A stretch of 64,000 bases of DNA from Variovorax ginsengisoli (GCF_030486595.1 NZ_JAUJZH010000010.1:1-64000), one strand, 5' to 3'; positions 23,915 through 33,850 are shown, numbered from the stretch's first letter. A program made the numbers and translations. The notes: generated by a model not told the origin, from the sequence alone.

Positions 23915-26145
23915 GAGGCGGTGTGGGGGCTGTCCTCGGCGGCGGGTTGCAGGATGCGCGCCGCGTCGTCGCGCAGCTGGGCGGCGATGCCGGTTGCCAG
24001 ATCGAGCCGGCGCAGCAGCCATGGCGTGACGTCGTTGTCGAAGGGGTCGGGCAGGGGGATCGGGCCGGCCAGCGTGGTGGCGGGCGCGCCCTCGGGCATC
24101 ACCGAGCCGCTGGTGGGTGCGGCGCCGATGCTGGCCTCGATGCGCTGGGCCGTGCGGGCCAGCGGGCCTTCGATCTCGGCCGGCGTCAGCCGGTCGCGCC
24201 GCAGCACCAGCATCGACTTGACCGCGCTCAGCTGGGCCAGCAGCTGGTAGCTGTGGGCCTGCAGGTGCTCGAGCGGCTCCAGCGGGGGCCGCACCGCGCG
24301 CGGCTCCGAGAGCGAGCGCTGCGTGGCCTGCACCAGGGCCGACAGGCTGTCGTAGGCCTCGCGCCGGGCCAGCCGCCATTCGAGCTCGGGGCTGACGCCG
24401 ACCGAGCGCAGCTGGCCCAGCCCCAGCGCCAGCCGCGCGTGCCGCGCCTGGGCGCCGAGCACCCGCGCCACCAGGGCCGGGATCTGCCCGCGCTCCCAGG
24501 ACGGCAGCACGTAGCAGAAGGCCCAGGCCAGCGCAGCGCCGATCAGGGTGTCGGCGACGCGCTCGAACAGCGCGAAGGTGGTGCTCATGCCGGTGTTCAG
24601 CATGTGGGCCTGGACCAGGCCCAGCACGGTGGCCGCCACCGCGGTGATCAGGTAGCGCCGCACCGCGAAGCCGTGGGCGATCGCCTGCGCCAGCGTCATG
24701 GCGGCCAGCAGCGTCAGCGGCGACGGATGGGCCGACAGCAGCGCCACCGCGAAGACGCAGCCCAGCAGCGTGCCGGCCACGCGGCTGTTGCGCCGCTCCA
24801 GGGTCTGCGAGAGGCTGCCGCGCAGCACCACCACGATGGTCAGCAGGATCCAGTAGTCGTGCGAGCCCCAGGGCAGGGCCAGCGCGATGCCGTAGCCGGC
24901 CGCGATCGCCAATGCGGCGCGAATTGCATGGCGCAGCGGCGGCGCGTCCCAGCGCCAGAGCGCGAGAAAGGGCCGCAGCGACCATTCGGTCGGGCTCACG
25001 AACATCTGCCAGCTGGCCCGCACCACCGCCAGGTCGGGCTCGCGCTCGCCGCGCGCCAGCGCCGACAGGCGCAGCACCTCGTCGTTGATGTGGCCGATGC
25101 GGCTGGCCAGCCCGCGCGCCAGCATCGCCGGCGTCGGGCCGGTGTAGCTGCGCGGGCGCGCCGGGTCCTCGTCGAGGTGGATCGCCGTCAGCTCGCGCCG
25201 GCGGTCGGGCACCGTGGCCGGCGGGCGCCCGAGCAGCAGGGCGTCGGCCAGCGCCGCGGTGTCGGCGGCCAGGGCCTCCAGGATGCGGCGCATCTCGACC
25301 AGCGCCGCCGCATGGCCGGGATGGGTCTTGAGGGCGTCGAGGTCGAGCTCGCTGGCCAGCAGCAGGTCGCGCAGTTCGAGCACCGTCATCAGCATGCCGG
25401 CGAGGCGCTGCCGGTAGGGCGTGCGCGGCGATTCGAGAACGATGTCGCGCGCCGCCTGCAGCAGGTCGGCCAGCGCGGCCTGTTCGCGCAGCAGCTGGCC
25501 GAGCAGCGAGGCCGGCACCTCGCGGATGTCGCCGGAGTCGTCGCGGGGCGTGAACTGGCGCGCCTCGGTCCGCATCAGGGCGGCCAGCGAGAGCAGCAGG
25601 TCGGCCATCACCTGCACCCGGTAGCGGGCGTTGAGCGCCAGGTTGGCGAGCACCGCGTAGATCACGTAGAGCCCGGCGCCGAGGCCGAAATACAGCGTGC
25701 GCTGCACCGCCTCGGCCATGTCGTCGGGCTTCGGCGTCGCCATCGAGAAGATCATCGAGAACATCACGGCGATCGCGATCGGGATGCCCCGCTTGCCCCA
25801 GGCCATCGCCACGAAGGCCAGGAAGGTGGCCGGAACCAGCAGCAGGCCGAGTTCGAGCGGCTTGGCGTGCAGCAGCTGCACCAGGAAGAGCAGCGGCAGC
25901 CCGATCAGCGGCGCCGGCAGCATCTGCAGCAGCTTGCCGCGGCGGGGGGCGGGCAGGTCGGGCGGTGCGGTCACGATGACCCCGACCGAGGCGGCCGACG
26001 CCGCGAGGGTTCCGAGCACCAGGTGGACGCCGCCGGAGATCAGCAGCAGCCCGAAGGCCACCGAGATGCCGTTGGCGATGTAGTGGCCCAGCGCCACGCG
26101 CAGGGCGGCACGGCTGCGGACGGCGGCCGCGCGGGGCGCCTCCAT
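23911..26145 (-). CDS. FUSC-family membrane protein (YccS/AaeB-like)
   Basis: This 744-residue protein has two blocks of membrane helices: residues 20-160 (HYIANGISVAFGLLLISGG and onward) and about 385-520 (the block with GSHDYWILLTIVVVLRGS and RVAGTLLGCVF). A soluble helical region separates them and another follows. The second block carries the FUSC signature. Relatives include the aromatic acid exporter AaeB and YccS. Substrate unknown. The start at 26145 overlaps the stop of suhB (ATGA); longer readings into suhB are shadows. Confidence 0.85.
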   Translation of the reverse strand: MEAPRAAAVRSRAALRVALGHYIANGISVAFGLLLISGGVHLVLGTLAASAASVGVIVTAPPDLPAPRRGKLLQMLPAPLIGLPLLFLVQLLHAKPLELGLLLVPATFLAFVAMAWGKRGIPIAIAVMFSMIFSMATPKPDDMAEAVQRTLYFGLGAGLYVIYAVLANLALNARYRVQVMADLLLSLAALMRTEARQFTPRDDSGDIREVPASLLGQLLREQAALADLLQAARDIVLESPRTPYRQRLAGMLMTVLELRDLLLASELDLDALKTHPGHAAALVEMRRILEALAADTAALADALLLGRPPATVPDRRRELTAIHLDEDPARPRSYTGPTPAMLARGLASRIGHINDEVLRLSALARGEREPDLAVVRASWQMFVSPTEWSLRPFLALWRWDAPPLRHAIRAALAIAAGYGIALALPWGSHDYWILLTIVVVLRGSLSQTLERRNSRVAGTLLGCVFAVALLSAHPSPLTLLAAMTLAQAIAHGFAVRRYLITAVAATVLGLVQAHMLNTGMSTTFALFERVADTLIGAALAWAFCYVLPSWERGQIPALVARVLGAQARHARLALGLGQLRSVGVSPELEWRLARREAYDSLSALVQATQRSLSEPRAVRPPLEPLEHLQAHSYQLLAQLSAVKSMLVLRRDRLTPAEIEGPLARTAQRIEASIGAAPTSGSVMPEGAPATTLAGPIPLPDPFDNDVTPWLLRRLDLATGIAAQLRDDAARILQPAAEDSPHTAS

Positions 26146-27173
26146 CACTTCGCGGCGGCGTCGCCCTCGGCGGGCGCCACGGGGACTTCGCGGCGGATGC
26201 GCGTGAGCTTGCGCGGTGCCGGCGCCGCGTCCGCGGCCGGCTCGGTCTCGGGCGCCGCGGCCGGCGTGGCGTCGATGGTGCTGCGGGCGTAGGTGTCGCC
26301 GCCCTGGGCCGAGGGGTCGACCGCGCGCATCCGGTCGCTGGCGCGCAGCTTGTCGTCGAGGCCCGCGAACTTGGAGTACTTGGCCAGCAGCGGCACCAGC
26401 TGGCCATAGATGCGCGGGGCGCCGGCCAGGCATTCGCGCTGGTCGAGGAACTCGGGCTCGCCGGTGAAGTTGCCGATCAGGCCGCCGGCCTCGGTGACCA
26501 GCAGCGAGCCGGCCGCCACGTCCCAGATGTTGAGGCCGGTCTCGAAGAAGCCGTCGGTGAAGCCGGCCGCGACATAGGCCAGGTCGAGCGCCGCGGCGCC
26601 TGGGCGGCGCAGGCCGGCCATGCGCGGCATCAGGTCGGCCATGATGGCCAGGTACTGCTTGAAGTTGTCGCCGGTGCGGAACGGGAAGCCGGTCGAGACC
26701 AGGCATTCGTTGAGGCGGGTGCGCTTGCTGACGCGGATCCGGCGCTCGTTCATGAAGGCGCCGCGGCCCTTGGTGGCGGTGAACAGGTCGTTGCGGCTCG
26801 GGTCGTAGATGACCGCCTGCTCGATCTTGCCGCGCACCGCGAGCGCGATCGACACGCAATAGACCGGGAAGCCGTGGATGAAGTTGGTGGTGCCGTCGAG
26901 CGGATCGATGATCCAGACGTAGTCGGAATCCTTGGCGCCGTGTTCGGTGCCAGATTCCTCGGCCAGGATGCCGTGCCCCGGATAGGCGGTGAGCAGCGTC
27001 TCGATGATCGCTCGCTCGCTCGCATGATCGACTTCGGTGACGAAGTCGTTCACCTGCTTCTGCGAAATGCGCACCGCTTCGACGTCGAGCGCGGCGCGAT
27101 TGATGATGGCGCCGGCGGCGCGGGCGGCCTTGACGGCCACGTTGAGCATGGGGTGCAGGTTGGGGGACGACAT
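26145..27173 (-). CDS. suhB: Inositol-1-monophosphatase family protein SuhB
   Basis: This 342-residue protein has the metal-dependent phosphatase motifs [22 protein letters not shown] and [15 protein letters not shown]. SuhB also acts in rRNA transcription antitermination in enterobacteria. The usual protein has about 267 residues; here a tail of about 70 residues, rich in Ala and Pro and ending in basic and acidic residues, follows. The ATG at 27173 ([10 protein letters not shown]) is preferred to one at 27260. A TAAAAT hexamer lies just before 27260 on this strand and may be the promoter. It starts the suhB-FUSC-MscS run. Confidence 0.93.
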   Translation of the reverse strand: MSSPNLHPMLNVAVKAARAAGAIINRAALDVEAVRISQKQVNDFVTEVDHASERAIIETLLTAYPGHGILAEESGTEHGAKDSDYVWIIDPLDGTTNFIHGFPVYCVSIALAVRGKIEQAVIYDPSRNDLFTATKGRGAFMNERRIRVSKRTRLNECLVSTGFPFRTGDNFKQYLAIMADLMPRMAGLRRPGAAALDLAYVAAGFTDGFFETGLNIWDVAAGSLLVTEAGGLIGNFTGEPEFLDQRECLAGAPRIYGQLVPLLAKYSKFAGLDDKLRASDRMRAVDPSAQGGDTYARSTIDATPAAAPETEPAADAAPAPRKLTRIRREVPVAPAEGDAAAK

Positions 27174-27278
27174 GAATTGTGTGAAGAACGGAAAAGGGGC
27201 GATCGGTTGATGCGGTGGCCCCCTGAAAAGCGGCCCGGCGATGCGGGCGGCGAGAATCATGGGATTTTACCCGCAGCC

Positions 27279-28049
27279 ATGCGCACCCGCTTCATCCTGA
27301 TCCAGACCAGCCATGCCGGCAATGTCGGCGCCGCCGCCCGCGCCATGAAGACCATGGGCTTCGACGACCTGGTGCTGGTGGCGCCGCGCTGGGCCAACGT
27401 GCTGCGGCGCGAGGAGACCATCCAGCGCGCCAGCGGGGCGCTCGACGTGCTCGACAACGCCCGCATCGTCGAGACGCTGGACGAGGCGCTCGACGGCGTC
27501 ACCCACCTGTGCGCCACCGCGATGATCCCGCGCGACTTCGGCCCGCCCACCCGGACGCCGCGCGAGCACCTGGAGCCGCTGGCCGGCGGCGAGGCGCAGC
27601 ACGTGGCCTTCCTGTTCGGCTCCGAGCGCTTCGGCATGCGCAACGAGGACGTCTACCGCTGCAACGTCGCGCTCAGCATTCCCACCGACCCGAAGTTCGG
27701 CTCGCTGAACCTGGGCGCCGCGATCCAGGTGATCGCCTACGAATGGCGGCTGGCGCTGGGCGGCTACGGGGTGCGCGACGCCGCCCCCGCGCCGGCCGCG
27801 GCCGACGCCCGGGCCGTGGCCGGCATGCTCGACCACTGGGAGCGTTCGCTGGTCGACATCGGCTTTCTCGACCCCGAGGCGCCCAAGAAGCTGATGCCGC
27901 GGCTGCAGCAGCTCTTCAACCGGGCCCGGCCGACGCCGGAGGAAATCCACATCCTGCGCGGCATCGCCAAGGCCATGACCGAAGCGGCCCAGGGCCGCCC
28001 GGGCGCCCCGAAAACCCCATCCGCGGTGCGCGAAGACCCGGCGGCTTAG
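27279..28049 (+). CDS. trmJ: tRNA (cytidine/uridine-2'-O-)-methyltransferase TrmJ
   Basis: This 256-residue SPOUT methyltransferase modifies position 32 of tRNAs. The N-terminus FILIQTSHAGNVGAAARAMK, the SAM-binding FLFGSERFGMRNEDVYRCN and the knot LNLGAAIQVIAYEWRL are all present. The end is a helical extension with HWERSLVDIGFLDPEAPKKL, as in TrmJ. Divergent from suhB with about 105 bases between starts. The ATG at 27279 gives the normal length. Confidence 0.95.
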   Translation: MRTRFILIQTSHAGNVGAAARAMKTMGFDDLVLVAPRWANVLRREETIQRASGALDVLDNARIVETLDEALDGVTHLCATAMIPRDFGPPTRTPREHLEPLAGGEAQHVAFLFGSERFGMRNEDVYRCNVALSIPTDPKFGSLNLGAAIQVIAYEWRLALGGYGVRDAAPAPAAADARAVAGMLDHWERSLVDIGFLDPEAPKKLMPRLQQLFNRARPTPEEIHILRGIAKAMTEAAQGRPGAPKTPSAVREDPAA

Positions 28050-28081
28050 ACTTTCAGCCCCTATCGATATAACGACAAAGC

Positions 28082-28855
28082 ATGTTTTCGCGCCTGCGCT
28101 CCGACATCCAGTGCATCCTCGACCGCGACCCGGCGGCCCGCACGCGCTGGGAGGTGCTGACCCTCTACCCGGGCCTGCATGCCGTGGTGCTGCATCGGCT
28201 GGCGCACTGGTGCTGGGGCCATGGGCTCAAGTGGATCGGCCGCTTCGTCTCGCAGGTGTCGCGGTGGCTGACCGGGATCGAGATCCATCCCGGCGCGGTC
28301 GTCGGCGATCGCGTGTTCTTCGATCATGCGATGGGCGTGGTGGTCGGCGAGACCGCCGAGATCGGCGACGGCTGCACCATCTACCAGGGCGTGACCCTGG
28401 GCGGCACCTCGCTCTACAAGGGCACCAAGCGGCATCCGACCTTGGGCAAGAACGTCGTGGTCAGCGCCGGCGCCAAGGTGCTCGGCGGCTTCGTGGTGGG
28501 CGACGGCGCCAAGATCGGCAGCAACGCGGTGGTCATCAAGCCGGTGCCCGCGGGCGCCACGGCGGTGGGCATCCCGGCGCGCATCATCCCGTCGAAGTCG
28601 GACACCAGCGCCGATGTCACGGGCACCGAGGGCAAGTTCTCGGCCTACGGCATCACGCTGGAGGACGACCCGCTGTCGCTCGCGATGCGCGGCCTGATCG
28701 ACAACGCCGCCGGCCAGGAGCACCAGATCGCGCTGCTCTGGCAGGCCATCGAGGCGCTGTCGAAGCAGCCCGGCAAGAAGGACTGTGTGCCGGGCGATGC
28801 GGCCCGGGACGAGTGCTTCGAGGCCGAGCGGCTGACGCAGCTGGTCGGCAAGTAG
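28082..28855 (+). CDS. cysE: Serine O-acetyltransferase
   Basis: This 257-residue hexapeptide-repeat enzyme makes O-acetylserine from serine and acetyl-CoA, the first step of cysteine synthesis. An N-terminal helical region (RLRSDIQCILDRDPAAR) is followed by the left-handed beta helix with catalytic HPGAVVGD and the active-site GGTSLYKGTKRHPTLG loop, and VPAGATAVGIPARII. The tail is longer than in the E. coli enzyme and lacks an obvious terminal isoleucine. It follows trmJ by 32 bases and could be co-transcribed. Confidence 0.95.
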   Translation: MFSRLRSDIQCILDRDPAARTRWEVLTLYPGLHAVVLHRLAHWCWGHGLKWIGRFVSQVSRWLTGIEIHPGAVVGDRVFFDHAMGVVVGETAEIGDGCTIYQGVTLGGTSLYKGTKRHPTLGKNVVVSAGAKVLGGFVVGDGAKIGSNAVVIKPVPAGATAVGIPARIIPSKSDTSADVTGTEGKFSAYGITLEDDPLSLAMRGLIDNAAGQEHQIALLWQAIEALSKQPGKKDCVPGDAARDECFEAERLTQLVGK

Positions 28856-28890
28856 TCCAGACGCGGCCCGCGTGGGACCAGGCCGGCACC

Positions 28891-28962
28891 GGGCCGCCCC
28901 AAGGCGGCCTGCGGCCCCCTCGGGGGGCAGCGAACCACACGCAGTGGGGAGCGTGGGGGCCC
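28891..28962 (+). repeat. REP-like palindromic repeat, intergenic copy
   Basis: The plus strand begins GGGCCGCCCCAAGGCG, contains CCCCCTCGGGGGGCAGCGA and ends GAGCGTGGGGGCC, matching the copy in the alpha/beta hydrolase at 8669-8740. It fills most of the gap between cysE and the ETF-ubiquinone oxidoreductase, which converge. The central hairpin may act as a bidirectional terminator. Confidence 0.85.
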
Positions 28963-30657
28963 TTACATCCCGACGTAGTTCGGGCCGCCGCCGCCCTCTG
29001 GCGTGACCCAGACGATGTTCTGCGTCGGGTCCTTGATGTCGCAGGTCTTGCAGTGGACGCAGTTCTGGGCGTTGATCTGCAGCTTTTCCTTGCCCTCGGC
29101 GTCCGGCACGAACTCGTATACGCCGGCCGGGCAGTAGCGACTTTCGGGGCCGGCGTACTCGGGCAGGTTGATGGTGGTCGGCACCGCGGCGTTCTTCAGC
29201 GTCAGGTGCGCGGGCTGGTTCTCTTCATGGTTGGTGTTGCTGATGAACACCGAAGAGAGCCGGTCGAAGGTGAGCTTGCCGTCGGGCTTCGGGTAGGCGA
29301 TCTTCCTGGACTGGGCGGCCGGCTTGAGGCGCTCGTTGTCGGGCTGGTGGCGGTGGATGGTCCACGGGATGTGGCCGCGCAGCACCAGTTGCTCGATGCC
29401 GGTCATCACCGTGCCGACCGCCAGGCCCTTCTTGAACCACTGCTTGAAGTTGCGCGCCTTGTTGAGCTCGGTGTGCAGCCAGCTCTTCTCGAAGGCGGCC
29501 GGGTAGGCCGAGAGCTCGTCGTGCTGGCGGCCGGCCATCACGGCCTCGTAGGCGGCCTCGGCGGCCAGCATGCCGGTCTTGATCGCGGCGTGGCTGCCCT
29601 TGATGCGGCTGGCGTTGAGGTAGCCGGCCTCGCAGCCGACCAGCGCGCCGCCCGGGAACACGGTCTTGGGCAGCGACAACAGGCCGCCCGCGGTGATCGC
29701 CCGGGCGCCATAGCTCAGCCGCTTGGGCGCCTTCAGGCCCTTGTCCTGGCCCTCGAAGTACCAGCGGATGTTGGGATGGGTCTTGAAGCGCTGGAACTCC
29801 TCGAACGGACTCATGTACGGGTTCTGGTAGTCGAGCCCGACCACGTAGCCGATGATCAGCTGGTTGTTCTCGGCGTGGTACAGGAAGGAACCGCCATAGG
29901 TGTCCGAGGGCAGCGGCCAGCCGGCCGTGTGGACCGCCAGGCCGGGCTCGTGGCGCGCCGGGTCGATCTCCCACAGCTCCTTGATGCCGATGCCGTAGCT
30001 CTGCGGGTCCTTGCCGTCGTCGAGCTTGTACCTGGCGATCAGCTGGCGGCCCAGGTGGCCGCGCGCGCCCTCGGCGAAGATGGTGTATTTGGCGTGCAGC
30101 TCCATGCCGAGCTGGAAGTTCTCGGTCGGCTCGCCGTCCTTGCCGATGCCGAGGTTGCCGGTGGCGACGCCGCGGACCTTGCCGTCGTCGGTGTAGAGCA
30201 CCTCGGCCGCCGGGAAACCGGCGAAGATCTCGACACCAGCCGCCTCGGCCTGCTGCGCCAGCCAGCGCACCACGTTGCCCAGGCTCACGATGTAGTTGCC
30301 TTCGTTGTGGAAGTTCTTCGGCAGCATGAAGTTGGGCGTCCGGGTGGCACCGGTCTCGGTCATCATGAGGAAGGTGTCGCGCGTGACCGGCTGGTTCAGG
30401 GGCGCGCCGAGCTCTTCCCAGTCGGGCAGCAGCTCGTAGAGCGCGCGCGGATCCATGATCGCGCCCGAAAGGATGTGCGCGCCGGGCTCGGAGCCCTTCT
30501 CGAGCACCACCACGGAGATGTCCTTGCCGTGCGAGGCGGCCAGCTGCTTCAGGCGGATCGCTGTGGCCAGGCCGCCGGGGCCGGCGCCGACCACGACCAC
30601 GTCGTATTCCATGGATTCGCGGGGTCCGAACTGGGCGAGGATTTCGTCATTCGTCAT
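28963..30657 (-). CDS. Electron transfer flavoprotein-ubiquinone oxidoreductase
   Basis: This 564-residue inner-membrane-associated enzyme passes electrons from ETF, reduced by acyl-CoA dehydrogenases, to ubiquinone. FAD binds at DVVVVGAGPGGLATAIRLK near the N-terminus. The 4Fe-4S cluster near the C-terminus has CVHCKTCDI and the earlier YCPAGVYEF. Length is normal. It would accept electrons from the acyl-CoA dehydrogenase of the valine operon in this same window. No ETF subunit genes are nearby. Confidence 0.95.
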   Translation of the reverse strand: MTNDEILAQFGPRESMEYDVVVVGAGPGGLATAIRLKQLAASHGKDISVVVLEKGSEPGAHILSGAIMDPRALYELLPDWEELGAPLNQPVTRDTFLMMTETGATRTPNFMLPKNFHNEGNYIVSLGNVVRWLAQQAEAAGVEIFAGFPAAEVLYTDDGKVRGVATGNLGIGKDGEPTENFQLGMELHAKYTIFAEGARGHLGRQLIARYKLDDGKDPQSYGIGIKELWEIDPARHEPGLAVHTAGWPLPSDTYGGSFLYHAENNQLIIGYVVGLDYQNPYMSPFEEFQRFKTHPNIRWYFEGQDKGLKAPKRLSYGARAITAGGLLSLPKTVFPGGALVGCEAGYLNASRIKGSHAAIKTGMLAAEAAYEAVMAGRQHDELSAYPAAFEKSWLHTELNKARNFKQWFKKGLAVGTVMTGIEQLVLRGHIPWTIHRHQPDNERLKPAAQSRKIAYPKPDGKLTFDRLSSVFISNTNHEENQPAHLTLKNAAVPTTINLPEYAGPESRYCPAGVYEFVPDAEGKEKLQINAQNCVHCKTCDIKDPTQNIVWVTPEGGGGPNYVGM

Positions 30658-30778
30658 GTGGGGGTCTCGTCGATAATGGTTTGAGGGTGCGAGGCACCGC
30701 GGCGGGCCGGGCCATTTTATGCGTCACCCGCCCGCGCTCCGGGGCGTCGCCTCGGCGACTCCCACAGGAGCTTTTCCC

Positions 30779-31561
30779 ATGGCTTACAGCATCGATCTTT
30801 CCGGCCGCGTCGCCTTCGTCACGGGCGCGTCAACCGGTCTCGGCGCCCAGTTCGCGAAGACGCTGGCGCGCGCCGGCGCCGCCGTGGTGCTGGCCAGCCG
30901 CAACACCGACCGCTTGAAGGAACTGCGCGCCCGCATCGAAGGCGAGGGCGGCGACGCCCACGTGGTCGAACTCGACGTCACCGACCTCGGCAGCATCAAG
31001 GCGGCGGTGGCGCGGGCCGAGACCGAGGTCGGGCCGATCGACGTGCTGGTCAACAACTCCGGCGTCAGCCACACCCGGCGATTGCAGGACGTGTCGGTCG
31101 ATGACTATGACTTCATCTTCGACACCAACGTCAAGGGTTCCTTCTTCGTTGCCCAGGAGATCGGCAAGCGCATGCTGGCCCGTGCCCAGGGGGCGGCGCC
31201 GGGCACCTACGTCGGCGGGCGCATCATCAACATCGCCTCGGTGGCGGCGCTCAAGGTGCTGCCCCAGATCGGCGTCTACTGCATGAGCAAGGCGGCGCTG
31301 GTGCAGATGACCAAGGCCATGGCGCTCGAGTGGGGCCGCTTCGGCATCAACGTCAATGCGCTGTGTCCGGGCTATATCGCCACCGAGCTCAACGAGGAGC
31401 ACTGGGTCACGGACGGTGGCCAGAAGCTGGTCGGCATGCTGCCGCGCAAGCGGGTCGGCAAGCCGGAGGACCTCGACGGGCTGATCGTGCTGCTGGCCAG
31501 TAGCCAGAGCCATTTCGTCAATGGCGCCGTGATCGCGGCCGACGACGGGTTCGCGCTCTGA
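30779..31561 (+). CDS. Short-chain dehydrogenase/reductase
   Basis: This 260-residue SDR has the Rossmann site FVTGASTGLGAQFAKTLA, NNSGVSHT in place of the usual NNAG, and the active-site Ser and YCMSKAALVQMTKAM. The end DDGFAL replaces the common DGG. FabG-like in form; the substrate is not evident. CAGGAG lies nine bases before the ATG at 30779. Its stop overlaps the frame of the next gene, a DMT transporter, so the two are likely co-translated. Confidence 0.92.
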   Translation: MAYSIDLSGRVAFVTGASTGLGAQFAKTLARAGAAVVLASRNTDRLKELRARIEGEGGDAHVVELDVTDLGSIKAAVARAETEVGPIDVLVNNSGVSHTRRLQDVSVDDYDFIFDTNVKGSFFVAQEIGKRMLARAQGAAPGTYVGGRIINIASVAALKVLPQIGVYCMSKAALVQMTKAMALEWGRFGINVNALCPGYIATELNEEHWVTDGGQKLVGMLPRKRVGKPEDLDGLIVLLASSQSHFVNGAVIAADDGFAL

Positions 31562-32469
31562 CGCGGCGCTCGCTCGCCGGCGTCGCCGCCGGGCTGGCCG
31601 CAGGGGCGCTCTGGGGCCTGGTGTTCGTGGCGCCGCGCATGGTGGGCAATTTCGGCATGGTCGACATCGCGGCCGCGCGCTTCCTGGTCTTCGGGGCGGT
31701 CGCCGGGTTGGCCGTCGCCACCCGGCCGGCGACGCGGCGCTGGCCCAGCGGGCGGCAGGCGGCCGCGGCGCTCGCGCTCAGCGTGCTCGGCTTCACCGGC
31801 TACTACGTGCTGCTCGCCTTTGCGATCGAAGGCGCGGGCACCGCGGTGCCGAGCCTGATCATCGGCACCATCCCGGTCTGGATGATGCTGCTGGGCCGGC
31901 CTGCGGACCTGGCGCTGCGGGCCCTTGTGCCGGGCCTGGCGCTGACCGCCGCCGGCATCGGGCTGATGGTCGCGGCGGCATGGCCGCAGAGCGGCGTCGA
32001 GGCCGCGGGCGGCGCCGGCTTCGGCTGGGGCCTGTTGCTGGCCTTGCTGGCGATGGCGAGCTGGACCGCCTTCGGTCTGCTCAATGCCGCATGGCTGCGG
32101 CGGCACCCCGAGGTCCACGCCGCCGACTGGGCGAACTGGCTCGGCATCGCGACCGGACTGGGCGCCGCCGTGCTGTGGCTGCTGGCGGGTTCCAGCCACC
32201 AGGCGATGCGGGCGCAGCCCAACGGCGGCTTGTTCGTGCTGCTGGCGCTGGCCGGGGGCATCGGCTCGTCATGGCTGGCGACGGTGCTGTGGAACGTCGC
32301 CAGCCAACGGCTGTCCGCCAGCCTCTGCGGCCAGCTGATCGTGAGCGAGACCCTGTTCGCGCTGCTCTATGCGTTCATGTGGGACGGACGCTGGCCGCTG
32401 GCGACCGAATGGGTGGCGGCGCTGCTGTTCGTGCTGGGCATCGTGGCGTCCATCAAGGCCCACCGATGA
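31558..32469 (+). CDS. EamA/DMT-superfamily permease
   Basis: This permease has ten hydrophobic helices in two EamA halves. The first helix (LAGVAAGLAAGALWGLVFVA) begins almost at the SDR stop, but the first standard start codon is a GTG at 31621, inside that helix. The frame is open back to 31504, and the codon overlapping the SDR stop is CTG at 31558 (CTGA). Either translation starts at this CTG by coupling, or the helix is truncated. Relatives export metabolites or amino acids. Transport substrate unknown. Confidence 0.75.
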   Translation: MTRRSLAGVAAGLAAGALWGLVFVAPRMVGNFGMVDIAAARFLVFGAVAGLAVATRPATRRWPSGRQAAAALALSVLGFTGYYVLLAFAIEGAGTAVPSLIIGTIPVWMMLLGRPADLALRALVPGLALTAAGIGLMVAAAWPQSGVEAAGGAGFGWGLLLALLAMASWTAFGLLNAAWLRRHPEVHAADWANWLGIATGLGAAVLWLLAGSSHQAMRAQPNGGLFVLLALAGGIGSSWLATVLWNVASQRLSASLCGQLIVSETLFALLYAFMWDGRWPLATEWVAALLFVLGIVASIKAHR

Positions 32470-32479
32470 CCGGAAAGCC

Positions 32480-33850
32480 TCAAGCCGGGCGCAGGACGAT
32501 CCGCGCCTCGAAACCCGAGGGCGCGCCCGACGGCGGCGAGCTCAGCTCGAGCCGTGCGCCCAGCTTGTCGACGATGGTGCCGACGATCGACAGCCCGAGC
32601 CCATAGCCGGCGCGGTCGGAACCGTGGCGCACATGGCGATGCTGCAGGGTGCGCAGCTGCTCTGCGCTGACGCCGGGTCCGAAGTCGCGGACCGCCAGCG
32701 TGCAGGGCTCCAGCACTTCGACCACGACGCGGCCGCGTCCGTAGCGCAAGGCGTTCTCGACCAGGTTGCGCAGCGCGATCGCGAGCGCGTCGACGTCGCC
32801 GAGCGTCACGGGCGCCTTGCTGTCCGGGACCCTGAGCGACAGGCGCTCGTTGACGCGCGGATCCTGCCAGAACTCCTGGGCCACCGTGCCGGCGAGCTGG
32901 ACCAGGTCGATCGGCGCCCGGGTCAGCGAGGCCCCGGACTCGGCCCGCGACAACTGCAGCAGCTTCTCGGTGCGGTGGCCGAGCATCTGCAGCGCATCGA
33001 GCGCGGCCCGCACGTCGTCGTGTTTGAGGTCGTGGTCGAGCGCGGTCTGCAACCTGAGGCGGGCGGCGGCCAGCGGCGTGCGCAGCTCGTGCGCGGCATT
33101 GGCGGCCAGCGCCCGCTCGACGTCCAGGGCCTGCGACAGGCGTTCCAGCAGCTGGCTGACGTGGTCGGCCACCGAGCGCAGTTCCTTCGGCAGTCCCGGT
33201 ATCTGGATCGGGCGCAGGTCGGCGCCGCTGCGCTGCTCGATCTCGCCGGCCAACTGCTGCAGCACGCGCAGTTCGTTGCGCGCCACGTTGCGCAGCACCA
33301 GGGCCAGCAGCGGCAGCACGGCGCCGAGCGGGATGATGAGGCCGAAAAGGGTACGGTTGAGCGCAGTGCGACGCTCGTCCAGCGGATCGGCGACCTGGAA
33401 GAACAGCTCGCGCGTGGGATGCCGGACGGTGTAGATGCGCCAGGGTTCGGCGTTGGCGAAGCCGGCCGCCAGCGGGACGTCGAAGGCGCTGATCGGCGCC
33501 TCGGCCGAACGCAGCATCACCTGTTCATGCAGGCTGACCACCTGGTAGATCACCGCATCGGTCGGGTACAGCTGCCGCGGTGCGATCAGGGGCGGCCGCG
33601 CATCCGGGTTCTCGCTCTGCAGCTTGTCGAGCTCGTGCACCGCCATGTCGAACATCCGGTGCGAGACCTCGATCAGCTCGCTGTCGAAGTTGTGGTTGAT
33701 CTCGCGGTCCACATACCAGACCACCCCGAGCACGCACAGCAGCCAGACCCCGCCGACCCAGACGATCAGCGTGCGCGTCAGCCGGCCGGCGAGCGAATCG
33801 CGGCGGCCCAGCGGCTCGAAGCCGACCTGCTGCATCAGCCCGAGCTTCAT
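32480..33850 (-). CDS. Sensor histidine kinase (QseC/PmrB-like)
   Basis: This 456-residue kinase has a membrane helix at about residues 26-48, a periplasmic sensor region to about 165, a second helix (GLIIPLGAVLPLLALVL), a HAMP linker, the phosphoacceptor histidine in ANAAHELRTPLAAARLR, the N box NLVENALRYG and the G boxes DFGPGVS and GYGLGLSIVGTIV. Its ATG overlaps the stop of the response regulator by four bases. Its location beside a lipid A phosphatase-type gene and eptA fits a PmrAB- or ColRS-like system that senses cations or membrane damage. Confidence 0.92.
   Translation of the reverse strand: MKLGLMQQVGFEPLGRRDSLAGRLTRTLIVWVGGVWLLCVLGVVWYVDREINHNFDSELIEVSHRMFDMAVHELDKLQSENPDARPPLIAPRQLYPTDAVIYQVVSLHEQVMLRSAEAPISAFDVPLAAGFANAEPWRIYTVRHPTRELFFQVADPLDERRTALNRTLFGLIIPLGAVLPLLALVLRNVARNELRVLQQLAGEIEQRSGADLRPIQIPGLPKELRSVADHVSQLLERLSQALDVERALAANAAHELRTPLAAARLRLQTALDHDLKHDDVRAALDALQMLGHRTEKLLQLSRAESGASLTRAPIDLVQLAGTVAQEFWQDPRVNERLSLRVPDSKAPVTLGDVDALAIALRNLVENALRYGRGRVVVEVLEPCTLAVRDFGPGVSAEQLRTLQHRHVRHGSDRAGYGLGLSIVGTIVDKLGARLELSSPPSGAPSGFEARIVLRPA

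Noticed and set aside
28111..30684. 857-codon plus-strand frame opposite ETF-ubiquinone oxidoreductase
   Set aside because: It runs through cysE in a wrong frame and the REP element; composition is that of a shadow.
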